From positions 1 through 46,873 of the forward strand of contig NZ_JAUSNR010000005.1 in NCBI RefSeq assembly GCF_030656345.1: a stretch of DNA of 46,873 bases. The letters are read 5' to 3'. The notes under the pieces were generated by a model. It had not been told where the DNA came from. It saw only the letters and a list, made by a program, of their open reading frames with translations, and ran no database searches. Below, in pieces: positions 36,278-44,536 of this stretch (its first letter is position 1; each line of letters opens with the position of its first letter). Both the position numbers and the translations under genes were made by a program. The stretch is from Pseudotabrizicola sp. (GTDB lineage Bacteria; Pseudomonadota; Alphaproteobacteria; Rhodobacterales; Rhodobacteraceae).

Positions 36278-37837
36278 ATGGCCCTCCGGCGTTTCGGGGG
36301 CGGTATGAACGGAAATGCGTCCATCAGATCAGCAGCTTGGGCGCTGCTTCGTCGGCTTTTTGGTGCGGGTGGGCTGATTCTGCTCTCGGGTCTGACGGTC
36401 GCGGGGTATTGGCTGGCGGGGGAACCCGCATTGCTGGCCTTTGCGGTCACCGTGCCGGTGGTTTGCGCCCTCACCGTCTGGCGCAGGCGGACAACGACAG
36501 GGGCGGAGGCGGGCCGCGCGAATGGGGTTGCAACCGAAGTGCAGTTTATCGCCAGTCTTGACCGTTTGCTGGCGGACAGCACGGCGCAGGGCCGCACAAC
36601 CGCTTGTTTCGTGCTGATGTTTGATGATCTGGCGCTGCTGACAGACCGGCATGGCCGGCTTGCGCTTGACCGGGTGGTGCAGCGGACCGGCGAACGTCTG
36701 GGCCTTGCCCTGCGTGACGGTGATGGGGTGGCGATGCTGCCGGGGCATGGCTTTGCGGTCAGCCTTGCGCCGGTGCGGCGCTTCGATCTGGAAATGGCGG
36801 TGCAGATGGCGGCGCGGTTGCAGGCGGCTGTCACAGCACCGCTGGTGGTCGATGACCTGACCGTGCATCCGTCGCTGTCGGTGGGTTTCTGTCTTGCCGA
36901 CCGGGCACCCGCCCCGTTGGGTGCATCCTTGCTGGAGGCTGCACAGGCAGCGGCGGATGAGGCGCTGCGCAACGGCCCCGGCGCCTTGCGTGCGTTTCAG
37001 CCAGAGATGGCCCGCCGCCGCGCAGACCGTGCCGCATTGCGCGCCGGGCTGGAGGCTGCATTGGACGACGGCCAGATCCGCCCGTGGTTCCAGCCGCAGA
37101 TCTCGACCGACACCGGCGAAATTACGGGTTTTGAGGCGCTTGCCCGCTGGCAACATCCGGACCGCGGGATTGTGCCGCCCGCCGAATTTCTGCCACTTGC
37201 TGAAGAGGCCGGGCTGTCTGAACGGTTGGGTGAGGTGATGTTGTACGGGGCGCTGTCGGCGCTGAACCGCTGGGACAAGGCCGGGCATAGTGTGCCGCGC
37301 GTGTCTGTCAACTTTTCCGGGGCCGAACTGCGCAATCCGCGATTGCCCGACAGGCTGCACTGGGAGCTTGACCGTTTTTCCCTGCTGCCGGAACGGCTGA
37401 CGATCGAGGTGCTGGAAACGGTCGCGGCGCGGTCTGACGATGACGTGATCGTCACCAATCTGGCGCGGATTGCCGAACTGGGTTGCGGCATTGATCTGGA
37501 TGATTTCGGCACCGGCCAGGCGTCCATCGTCAACATAAGGCGGTTTGCGATCCGGCGGATCAAGGTCGACCGCTGCTTTGTCACCCGCTGCGACACCGAC
37601 CCCGATCAGAAACGGATGGTCGCGGCGATCCTGTCTTTGTGCGAACATCTGGGGTTGGAGACTGTTGCCGAAGGCGTCGAAACCCCGGGGGAGCATGTGA
37701 CCGTGGCGCAACTGGGCTGCGGCCATGTTCAGGGCTTTGGCATCGCCCGCCCGATGGCGGTGGAAGACACCTTTGCCTGGATCGACCGGCATGACCGCGC
37801 CCGCCAGCATGCCACGCCATTCGGGCAGAAGGGATGA
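36278..37837 (+). CDS. EAL-domain c-di-GMP phosphodiesterase with degenerate GGDEF domain
   Basis: 519 residues. Two membrane helices (about 28-70) are followed by a GGDEF-like domain (about 90-240) in which the active-site motif has decayed to GHGFA (156-160), so no cyclase activity is expected. The EAL domain (250-510) looks active: E286-A-L, Asn345 (VNFSG), Glu377, Asp408-Asp409 (DLDDFGTG), Lys429, Asp431 and Glu465 (AEGVE). It should hydrolyse c-di-GMP at the membrane, possibly with GTP sensing by the decayed GGDEF part. An alternative start is ATG 36305. It stands alone between ttcA and yidC. Confidence 0.9.
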   Translation: MALRRFGGGMNGNASIRSAAWALLRRLFGAGGLILLSGLTVAGYWLAGEPALLAFAVTVPVVCALTVWRRRTTTGAEAGRANGVATEVQFIASLDRLLADSTAQGRTTACFVLMFDDLALLTDRHGRLALDRVVQRTGERLGLALRDGDGVAMLPGHGFAVSLAPVRRFDLEMAVQMAARLQAAVTAPLVVDDLTVHPSLSVGFCLADRAPAPLGASLLEAAQAAADEALRNGPGALRAFQPEMARRRADRAALRAGLEAALDDGQIRPWFQPQISTDTGEITGFEALARWQHPDRGIVPPAEFLPLAEEAGLSERLGEVMLYGALSALNRWDKAGHSVPRVSVNFSGAELRNPRLPDRLHWELDRFSLLPERLTIEVLETVAARSDDDVIVTNLARIAELGCGIDLDDFGTGQASIVNIRRFAIRRIKVDRCFVTRCDTDPDQKRMVAAILSLCEHLGLETVAEGVETPGEHVTVAQLGCGHVQGFGIARPMAVEDTFAWIDRHDRARQHATPFGQKG

Positions 37838-38008
37838 CCGCCGGGTGCTATAGGGGGCAGCCCGATGCCTGCTGGCTGTGGGACGGGTTTCTTGCCGGCA
37901 ACGGGTTTGCGGGATCAATACTCGGGAACAAACAGGAATACCGCTTGACCTTTGCCGCCCCCTTCTGTTGAACGACCGCTGACCTGAACAATGGCGGCGG
38001 AAGTCCCG

Positions 38009-39859
38009 ATGGACGATCAAAACAAGAACCTTATCCTGGCAACCGTGCTGTCCTTCGTGGTCATCATGGTCTGGTTTGTGCTGTTTCCACCGCCTGAACC
38101 GGTGATTGACCCCAATGCGCCGGCGGTGACCGCAGTGGATGGCACCCAGCCGCCCGCCGCCGCGCAGCCGACCGCCACGGTCGCCGCAGATGGTGCCGCC
38201 CCGGCCGCCGAAGCGCCGCGCCTGACCATCGACACGCCCGAGCTGACCGGCTCGATCTCGCTGCTGGGGGGCCGGATTGATGATCTGGAGCTGAAAACCT
38301 ACCGGCAGACGCTGGACGAGAATTCCGGCATCGTGCGTCTGCTGGCCCCTGTCGGGCAGGCCAATGCCTATTACGCGCTGTTTGGCTGGGGCCCGGCCGG
38401 GGCGCTGGGGTTCGAAGATGTTCCCGGGGCAAACACCGAATGGACGCCTGCCGGTGGCGGCACCCTGTCGCCGGGTCAGCCGGTCACTCTGCGGTGGGAC
38501 AATGGCAGTGGCCTGAATTTCACCCGCGAAATCGCGGTGGATGACCATTTCATGTTCACCGTAACCGAAAGCGTGCAGAACACCGGCGCGGCAGAGGCGC
38601 GGTTGTTCCCCTATGGCATCGTGGCGCGTCATGGCAAACCCACCAATCTTGAGAACTTCTTTGTCAGCCACGAAGGCGTCGTGGCCCGCGCCGATGGCAA
38701 GCTGACCGAGACCAAATATGACAAGGTGGCCGACCTGCCGCTGGTCGCGCGCGAAGGCGCTCAGGCGACGGTGGTCGAGGCGCAGACCGATGGCTGGATC
38801 GGCTTTACCGACAAGTACTGGATGACGGTTCTGGTGCCGGAACAGGGCAAGCCCTTTACCTCGGTCACCAAATACGTGCCGCAGGCCGATATCTACCAGA
38901 CGGAAACCCGCCAGCAGGTGGTTGCCGTTGCCCCGGGTGAAACGGTGACGTCGACGCAGCGGCTGTTTGCCGGGGCCAAGCAGTGGGAAACCCTGCGCGC
39001 CTATCAGAACGATGGCGCGGTCGAAGGAACAGCCCAGCCTATCCCGGGTTTTATCGACACGATTGACTGGGGCTGGTTCTTTTTCCTGACCAAGCCGATC
39101 TTTGCCGTTCTGCACTGGCTGAACGCCAACATCGGCAACATGGGTCTGGCGATCATCGGGCTGACCTTCATCCTCAAGCTGCTGGTGCTGCCGCTGGCCT
39201 ATAAATCCTATGTCAGCATGGCGCGGATGAAAGAGCTGCAGCCCGAGATGGAGGCGCTTAAAGAGCGTGCCGGTGACGACAAGCAGATGATGCAGCGCGA
39301 GATGATGAAGCTGTACAAGGATAAGAAGGTGAACCCCGCCGCGGGCTGTCTGCCGATCCTGATCCAGATTCCGATCTTCTTTGCGCTGTACAAGGTGATC
39401 TTTGTCACCATCGAACTGCGCCACGCGCCGTTCTTTGGCTGGCTGCGCGATCTGTCGGCCCCCGACACCTCGTCGATCTTCAACCTGTTCGGCCTGCTGC
39501 CCTGGGCCGCGCCGGAGCCTGGCACCATCCTTGCGCTGATCTTCATCGGCATTCTGCCAATCCTGCTGGGCATCTCGATGTGGTTGCAGCAAAAGCTGAA
39601 CCCCGCACCCACCGATCCGACCCAGCAGATGATCTTTGCGTGGATGCCTTGGGTGTTCATGTTCATGTTGGGCGGTTTTGCCAGCGGTCTGGTCGTGTAC
39701 TGGATCACCAACAACGTGATCACCTTTACCCAGCAATACGCTATCATGCGCAGCCACGGGCACAAGCCGGACCTGTTCGGCAACATCAAATCGGGCTTCA
39801 AGAAAAAGCCCGCGGTTGTTCCGGTGGCTGACAAGAGCGCGAAGCCGAAGAAGAAATGA
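38009..39859 (+). CDS. yidC: Membrane protein insertase YidC
   Basis: 616 residues. TM1 at 8-26 (NLILATVLSFVVIMVWFVLF), a large periplasmic beta domain (about 60-340) after a Pro/Ala-rich linker, and the conserved five-helix core at the C-terminus (about 350-590) with the coiled cytosolic hairpin KELQPEMEALKERAGDDKQMMQREMM. It inserts proteins alone or with SecYEG. ATG 38009 (MDDQNKN, GGAAG upstream) is preferred to the in-frame ATG 37991. Its stop overlaps the MOSC gene start. It converges on yidD-rnpA-rpmH rather than following them. Confidence 0.95.
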   Translation: MDDQNKNLILATVLSFVVIMVWFVLFPPPEPVIDPNAPAVTAVDGTQPPAAAQPTATVAADGAAPAAEAPRLTIDTPELTGSISLLGGRIDDLELKTYRQTLDENSGIVRLLAPVGQANAYYALFGWGPAGALGFEDVPGANTEWTPAGGGTLSPGQPVTLRWDNGSGLNFTREIAVDDHFMFTVTESVQNTGAAEARLFPYGIVARHGKPTNLENFFVSHEGVVARADGKLTETKYDKVADLPLVAREGAQATVVEAQTDGWIGFTDKYWMTVLVPEQGKPFTSVTKYVPQADIYQTETRQQVVAVAPGETVTSTQRLFAGAKQWETLRAYQNDGAVEGTAQPIPGFIDTIDWGWFFFLTKPIFAVLHWLNANIGNMGLAIIGLTFILKLLVLPLAYKSYVSMARMKELQPEMEALKERAGDDKQMMQREMMKLYKDKKVNPAAGCLPILIQIPIFFALYKVIFVTIELRHAPFFGWLRDLSAPDTSSIFNLFGLLPWAAPEPGTILALIFIGILPILLGISMWLQQKLNPAPTDPTQQMIFAWMPWVFMFMLGGFASGLVVYWITNNVITFTQQYAIMRSHGHKPDLFGNIKSGFKKKPAVVPVADKSAKPKKK

Positions 39860-40602
39860 TGCGGCTGGCCCAGATCTGCCGCCATCCGATCAAATCCATC
39901 GGCTTTGAGGAACTGGCAAGCGCGTCCCTGACCGAGGGGCGCGCTTTGCCGTTTGACCGGGAATGGGCGGTGCTGCACGACGCGGCGAAGGTTGGCGCAC
40001 TGACGCAATGGGTTCACAAGATGAACTTCCTGCGCGGTGTGGCGGGGCCAGAGCTGATGGCGATCCGCGCGCAGCTGGATGAGGGCGCGCGCCGGGTGAC
40101 GCTGACCCATCCGACAGCGGGTGAGATCACGGTTGCGCCTGACACTGACGGCGACCGGCTGCTGGACTGGCTGCGCCCGTTGTGGCCAGCGGACAAGCCG
40201 GCACCTGTGCGGGTGGATCACTTGCCCGGGCAGGCGATGACCGATGTGCCGGAACCGTTTGTGGCGGTGCTGAACACAGCCTCCAACGCCGATCTGGGCG
40301 CGCGGATGGGGCAGGACCTGTCGCTGCACCGCTGGCGCGGCAACCTGTGGCTGGATGGGATGGCACCCTGGGCTGAGTTCAATCTGATCGGCCGCACCCT
40401 GCGCGTGGGCGGTGCCGAGCTGCGGATCGAACGGCGGATCACGCGCTGTCTGGCCACCACCGTGAACCCCGATACGGGCGTGTCCGATGCAGACACGCTT
40501 GGCGCATTACGGGCCGCTTTTGGCCATCAGGACTTTGGCACCTATGCTTTGGTCATCAAATCCGGTCCCATCGCGATTGGTGACCAAGTGGAGGTGCTAT
40601 GA
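39856..40602 (+). CDS. MOSC domain-containing protein
   Basis: 248 residues. An N-terminal MOSC beta-barrel part (LAQICRHPIKSIGFEEL, LPFDREWAVL) and a MOSC domain with the conserved Cys region RITRCLATTVNPDTGVSD and GALRAAFGHQDFG. MOSC proteins bind sulfur or molybdenum-cofactor sulfur (mARC/YcbX type), probably reducing N-hydroxylated compounds; YcbX's fused ferredoxin domain is absent. It starts at ATG 39856 or the adjacent ATG 39859, overlapping the yidC stop; its own stop overlaps engB. Confidence 0.88.
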   Translation: MMRLAQICRHPIKSIGFEELASASLTEGRALPFDREWAVLHDAAKVGALTQWVHKMNFLRGVAGPELMAIRAQLDEGARRVTLTHPTAGEITVAPDTDGDRLLDWLRPLWPADKPAPVRVDHLPGQAMTDVPEPFVAVLNTASNADLGARMGQDLSLHRWRGNLWLDGMAPWAEFNLIGRTLRVGGAELRIERRITRCLATTVNPDTGVSDADTLGALRAAFGHQDFGTYALVIKSGPIAIGDQVEVL

Positions 40603-41252
40603 GCGCTGCACGTTTCCCCCTTGCCGAGCTGCCGGAAACTGAACCGCGCGAAAAGGGCCGCCTGCTGTTTGCCGGGCCGGTCGATTTTGTCAAAGGTGTG
40701 GTCGCGATGTCCGGCCTGCCCCCGGCGGACCGGGTCGAGGTGTGTTTTGCCGGACGCTCGAACGTTGGCAAATCCAGCCTGATCAACGCGCTGACCGGGC
40801 GCAAGACGCTGGCGCGTGCGTCAAACACGCCGGGGCGGACGCAAGAGATCAACTTTTTTGCGCTGGGGGACCAGCGCTATATGGTCGACCTTCCCGGCTA
40901 TGGCTATGCCGAGGCTCCGCTGGCCGTGGTGGAAAAGTGGCAGGCGCTGCTGCGGTCCTATCTGCAGGGGCGCCAGACGCTGCGCCGGGCCTTTGTGCTG
41001 GTCGACATGCGGCATGGGGTCAAGGCGGTGGATCAGGAGATCCTGTCGCTTCTGGACAAATCTGCCGTGACCTTTCAGGTCGTGCTGACCAAGGCCGACA
41101 AGGTAAACGCCGCCACCCGGGAAGAGACGATTGCGCAGGTGCAGGCATCCTTGACCAAGCATCCGGCGGCGTATCCGGAGATCGTGGTGACCAGCTCGGA
41201 AAAGGGTGAGGGGGTCGAGACCCTACGCGCGATCATCGCCACTTTGGTGTGA
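40599..41252 (+). CDS. engB: Ribosome biogenesis GTPase EngB (YihA/YsxC)
   Basis: 217 residues. TRAFAC GTPase needed for 50S assembly. G1 is GRSNVGKSS (52-60), G3 is DLPGYGYA (97-104), G4 is TKAD (164-167) and G5 is [12 protein letters not shown] near the end. It starts in the ATGA overlap with the MOSC gene, so yidC-MOSC-engB form one operon. Its last 30 bp overlap the 3' end of yidD on the opposite strand. Confidence 0.95.
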   Translation: MSAARFPLAELPETEPREKGRLLFAGPVDFVKGVVAMSGLPPADRVEVCFAGRSNVGKSSLINALTGRKTLARASNTPGRTQEINFFALGDQRYMVDLPGYGYAEAPLAVVEKWQALLRSYLQGRQTLRRAFVLVDMRHGVKAVDQEILSLLDKSAVTFQVVLTKADKVNAATREETIAQVQASLTKHPAAYPEIVVTSSEKGEGVETLRAIIATLV

Positions 41253-41492
41253 GGCGTCATGGCCCGGGTCTGCCCCCGGCACCGGGTCATAGCCGTGGCC
41301 GCCCCAGGGGTGGCAGCGGCACAGGCGATGCACTGTCAGATAACCGCCCTTGATCCCGCCATGGCGCTGTAACGCGTCGAGCGCATAGGCCGAGCAGGTG
41401 GGTTGGAAGCGGCAGCCATGGCCGACCCAAGGCGACAGCAGCAGACGGTAGGCGCGCACCGGCAGGGCCAGCAGATGCGCCAGCGGCGTCAC
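41223..41492 (-). CDS. yidD: Membrane protein insertion efficiency factor YidD
   Basis: 89 residues. Short amphipathic protein with the family core [27 protein letters not shown] and [16 protein letters not shown]; the Cys residues are conserved. It assists YidC-mediated insertion. It starts inside the rnpA stop (ATGA). Its unconserved tail (after residue 74) runs 30 bp into the convergent engB gene. Confidence 0.92.
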   Translation of the reverse strand: MTPLAHLLALPVRAYRLLLSPWVGHGCRFQPTCSAYALDALQRHGGIKGGYLTVHRLCRCHPWGGHGYDPVPGADPGHDASHQSGDDRA

Positions 41493-41917
41493 GCACGCAC
41501 GCTATGGATGGCGCGCAGCGCGGTTTCCAGATCGGTCAGCAGTTGGGCGAAGGGGCGGTCCACCGTCACACCGGGGCGCGCGACCAGCACGTAATCCCAA
41601 CCCGGCTGTCCCAGCTGCGGCAGCACGGCGCGCGCCACTTCGCGCAGACGGCGCTTGGCGCGGTTGCGGAACACGGCGTTGCCGATTTTCTTTGAGGCTG
41701 TAAAGCCGACCTGCACGCCCGGCTTGCCATCAGCCCGAAAGCGCGCCTGCACCAGAAAGCCACCGGCCCCTTGTCTGCGCGCCGAAGCGGTGCGCAGGAA
41801 TTCGGGGCGGTGGCGCATGGTCGTTATGCAAAAGGAAACCGCCGAAGGCGCGATGGGCGCTTCGGCAGCGATGCCTTGGCCCATTTCCTCCGGCGGCGTC
41901 ATATCTTGCCTGTCCAT
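41489..41917 (-). CDS. rnpA: Ribonuclease P protein component
   Basis: 142 residues, longer than the usual ~115 because of a variable N-terminus (about 1-28) that may partly be untranslated; no stronger start is evident. The core has [11 protein letters not shown] (83-93), the RNR motif that binds RNase P RNA, and [15 protein letters not shown]. It matures the 5' ends of tRNAs. It lies 27 bp after rpmH and overlaps yidD. Confidence 0.93.
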   Translation of the reverse strand: MDRQDMTPPEEMGQGIAAEAPIAPSAVSFCITTMRHRPEFLRTASARRQGAGGFLVQARFRADGKPGVQVGFTASKKIGNAVFRNRAKRRLREVARAVLPQLGQPGWDYVLVARPGVTVDRPFAQLLTDLETALRAIHSVRA

Positions 41918-41944
41918 AAGCGGCCCTGATCGGGGCCGGAAACC

Positions 41945-42079
41945 TTATGCCGACAGCTTGTGACGGCCCTTGGCGCGGCGGGCGGCCAGCACCAGACGAC
42001 CACCTTTGGTGGCCATGCGGGCGCGGAAACCATGGCGGCGCTTGCGGACCAGGTTGGACGGTTGAAATGTGCGCTTCAT
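41945..42079 (-). CDS. rpmH: 50S ribosomal protein L34
   Basis: 44 residues, very basic: begins [19 protein letters not shown] and ends [10 protein letters not shown]. Exactly the usual length. It is first in rpmH-rnpA-yidD, read from a promoter-like sequence 67-95 bp upstream. Confidence 0.97.
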   Translation of the reverse strand: MKRTFQPSNLVRKRRHGFRARMATKGGRLVLAARRAKGRHKLSA

Positions 42080-42145
42080 CGCGGCTCTCCATCAGACGGC
42101 TTGCCCGAACCCCAAGGATTCGAGGGCAGGGAACTTGAAGCCCGT

Positions 42146-42174
42146 CCTTTACGCAGGCTTGGCCCCCAAGTCAA
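42146..42174 (-). promoter_or_regulatory. Putative sigma-70-type promoter of rpmH-rnpA-yidD
   Basis: On the minus strand: TTGACT (42169-42174), a 17-bp spacer and TAAAGG (42146-42151). It is correctly placed about 67 bp ahead of the rpmH start. The rest of the 285-bp gap to the TVP38 gene shows no gene and no cluster of DnaA boxes. Confidence 0.45.
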
Positions 42175-42364
42175 CGCAAGGCAGCCGGATTTTGCACAAC
42201 AAATCGCAGATGCCCCTTGCGCAGGGCCGCCGGTCAGCGCCGAAGCTGTGTCAAACCCTGCCGTTTCGATCAAGGCGGCGTGAGGAGCCTGTCGCATTTG
42301 GGCTTTGCTGAAACAAGTTCGGGGGAGACCGCGTAACACATCTGTCACAGACCGAGAGGATGCC

Positions 42365-43090
42365 ATGCCCACCCCCCCGAAGGAAACCGCCAATCCATGG
42401 CTGAAGCGTCTGCCGTTTCTGGTCATTCTAACCGTTGCCGTGCTGGGCGCGGTCTTGTTGCGCGACCAGATCAGCTTTGAGGCATTGGCCCGGCACCGCG
42501 ATACGCTGCTGGCGTTTCGTGACAGCAATCTGGCCTTGGCCAGTCTTGGCTTTGTGGCGGCCTATGTCGTCATTGTGGCTTTCAGCCTGCCGGGGGCAAC
42601 GATTGCCACGCTGACCGGCGGCTTTCTGTTCGGGCTGTTTCCGGGGGTGTTCTACAATGTTGCTGGAGCGACCATCGGGGCTGCGGGCGTGTTTCTGGCG
42701 GCGCGCGCCGGGTTCGGGGCTGACGTGGCGGCGCGGATCACCGAAAAGGGAGGGGCTGCGGCGCGGTTACAGCAGGGGTTGCGCGAAAACGAATGGTCGG
42801 CGCTGCTGATCATGCGGCTGGTGCCAGCGGTGCCGTTTTTTATCGCCAACCTGCTGCCCGCCTTTGTCGGCACTTCGTTGTTCCCGTTTGTGGTGACAAC
42901 ATTTCTGGGGATCATTCCGGGCACCTTCGTGTTTACTTGGGTAGGGACTGGTCTGGGAGAGGTGTTTGCGCGCGGCGAGACGCCGGATCTGTCGATCATC
43001 TTCGCACCACAGATCCTTGGGCCAATTCTGGGGCTGGCGGCATTGTCGGCTTTGCCCATCGTGATGAAACGCTTCAACAAAGGGGCCTGA
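42365..43090 (+). CDS. TVP38/TMEM64 family membrane protein (DedA-like SNARE_assoc domain)
   Basis: 241 residues, five or six transmembrane segments. The family core is AFSLPGATIATLTGGFLFG, then RLVPAVPFFIANLLPAFVGT and TFLGIIPGTFVFTWVGTGLG; the re-entrant-loop pattern resembles DedA-superfamily lipid scramblase/flippase or ion-coupled transporters. The specific substrate is unknown. ATG 42365 follows GAGAGGA. It is 1 bp upstream of a flavoprotein disulfide reductase gene, a pairing I recall from many proteobacteria, sometimes as one fused protein. Confidence 0.87.
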   Translation: MPTPPKETANPWLKRLPFLVILTVAVLGAVLLRDQISFEALARHRDTLLAFRDSNLALASLGFVAAYVVIVAFSLPGATIATLTGGFLFGLFPGVFYNVAGATIGAAGVFLAARAGFGADVAARITEKGGAAARLQQGLRENEWSALLIMRLVPAVPFFIANLLPAFVGTSLFPFVVTTFLGIIPGTFVFTWVGTGLGEVFARGETPDLSIIFAPQILGPILGLAALSALPIVMKRFNKGA

Positions 43091-43091
43091 G

Positions 43092-44510
43092 ATGAGCGTG
43101 ACAGAGACCGACATCTGCATCATCGGCGCAGGCTCCGGCGGCTTGTCCATTGCGGCAGGCGCTGTGCAGATGGGTGCCCGCGTTGTGCTGATCGAGGGCG
43201 GCGAGATGGGCGGCGATTGCCTGAACGCGGGCTGCATCCCGTCAAAGGCGCTGATCGCGGCGGCCAAGGCGGCGCAGGCGATGCGCGACGGGGCGCGCTT
43301 CGGGATCACGCCGACAGAGCCGGAGGTCGATTTCGGCGCGGTCAAGGATCACGTGGCGCGGGTCATCGACACCATCGCGCCGGTGGACAGCCAGGAGCGG
43401 TTTGAGGGTCTGGGCGTGCGCGTCATCCGCGACTGGGCCCGCTTTACCGGGCCGGATGAGGTAGAGGCGGGGCATCACCGTATCAGGGCCCGCCGCTTTG
43501 TCATCGCCACCGGCAGCCGCCCCTTGGTGCCGCCGATTCCGGGCGTCGACTCGGTGCCCTATCTGACCAATGAGACGATCTTTGCCCTGCGCGACCGGCC
43601 CGGACATCTGCTGATCATCGGTGGCGGCCCCATCGGGATGGAGATGGCGCAGGCGCATCGGCGGCTGGGTTGTCAGGTGACGGTGATTGAGGGCGCAAAG
43701 GCCTTTGGCCGCGACGACCCCGAGCTGTCGGCCATCGTGCTGGCCAATCTGCGGGCCGAGGGGGTGGAGATTCTGGAAGATGCCAAGGTCGCCGCATTGT
43801 CGGGGCAGGCGGGCGATATCACCGTTGCGCTGGAAGACGGCCGAAGCGTACGGGGCACGCATCTGCTGCTGGCGGTGGGGCGCAAGGTGCATCTGGATCA
43901 GCTGAACCTTGACGCGGCGGGCGTGAAGCATGACCGCAAGGGCGTGACGGTGGGGGCCGATCTGCGCAGCACCAACCGCCGGGTCTATGCGGTGGGCGAT
44001 GCGGCGGGCGGGCTGCAGTTCACCCATGTGGCGGGCTATCATGCGGGCGTGGTGATCCGGCAGATTGTGCTGGGCCTGCCAGCCAAGACCAGCACCCGCC
44101 ACATTCCTTGGGTCACCTATACCGACCCCGAGCTGGCGCAGGTCGGCCTGACCGAAGCCGAAGCGCGCAAGGCGCATGGCAGCGCGTTGACGGTGCTGCG
44201 GCAGGAGTTCGCGCACAATGACCGCGCGCAGGCCGAGGGCAAGCCCAAGGGCCTGCTGAAGCTGATGGTGGTCAAGGGTCGCCCGGTCGGGGCGTCCATC
44301 GTGGGGCCGCAGGCGGGTGAGCTGATCGGGCTTTGGGCCTTTGCAATTGTTTCGCGCGCGAAAATCTCGGCCATTGCCGGGATGGTCGCGCCCTACCCGA
44401 CTTTGGGCGAAATCTCGAAACGCGCGGCAGGAGCCTATTTTTCCCCCAAACTCTTTGATAATCCTATGCTCAAGCGGTTTGTGCGGCTGGTGCAGAAGGT
44501 TCTGCCCTGA
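43092..44510 (+). CDS. FAD-dependent pyridine nucleotide-disulfide oxidoreductase (MerA/Lpd-like)
   Basis: 472 residues. FAD motif GAGSGGLSIA (13-22), redox-active pair Cys43/Cys48 (GGDCLNAGCIPSKAL), NAD(P) motif GGGPIGMEMAQAH, second FAD motif YAVGDAA, C-terminal dimer domain. The His of the His-Glu dyad of lipoamide dehydrogenase is replaced by Tyr435 (YPTLGE, Glu440 kept), closer to mercuric-reductase-type enzymes, but the N-terminal HMA domain and C-terminal Cys pair of MerA are absent. Thus neither Lpd nor MerA function is likely; the substrate is unknown. It is coupled to the TVP38 gene. Confidence 0.88.
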   Translation: MSVTETDICIIGAGSGGLSIAAGAVQMGARVVLIEGGEMGGDCLNAGCIPSKALIAAAKAAQAMRDGARFGITPTEPEVDFGAVKDHVARVIDTIAPVDSQERFEGLGVRVIRDWARFTGPDEVEAGHHRIRARRFVIATGSRPLVPPIPGVDSVPYLTNETIFALRDRPGHLLIIGGGPIGMEMAQAHRRLGCQVTVIEGAKAFGRDDPELSAIVLANLRAEGVEILEDAKVAALSGQAGDITVALEDGRSVRGTHLLLAVGRKVHLDQLNLDAAGVKHDRKGVTVGADLRSTNRRVYAVGDAAGGLQFTHVAGYHAGVVIRQIVLGLPAKTSTRHIPWVTYTDPELAQVGLTEAEARKAHGSALTVLRQEFAHNDRAQAEGKPKGLLKLMVVKGRPVGASIVGPQAGELIGLWAFAIVSRAKISAIAGMVAPYPTLGEISKRAAGAYFSPKLFDNPMLKRFVRLVQKVLP

Positions 44511-44536
44511 CGCAGACGACAGGAGGGTGAAGCAGC

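Noticed and set aside
36329..39763. A 1144-residue open frame on the minus strand opposite the EAL and yidC genes
   Set aside because: Low-complexity, His/Gln/Arg-rich composition typical of the antisense of GC-rich genes; both plus-strand genes have complete conserved domains.
42080..42364. Replication origin next to rpmH
   Set aside because: rpmH is near oriC in some bacteria, but no cluster of DnaA boxes or AT-rich unwinding region is visible and dnaA is absent.
43092..44510. Annotation of the flavoprotein as mercuric reductase or lipoamide dehydrogenase
   Set aside because: It lacks the HMA domain and C-terminal Cys pair of MerA and the catalytic His of Lpd, and no mer or pyruvate-dehydrogenase genes are near.
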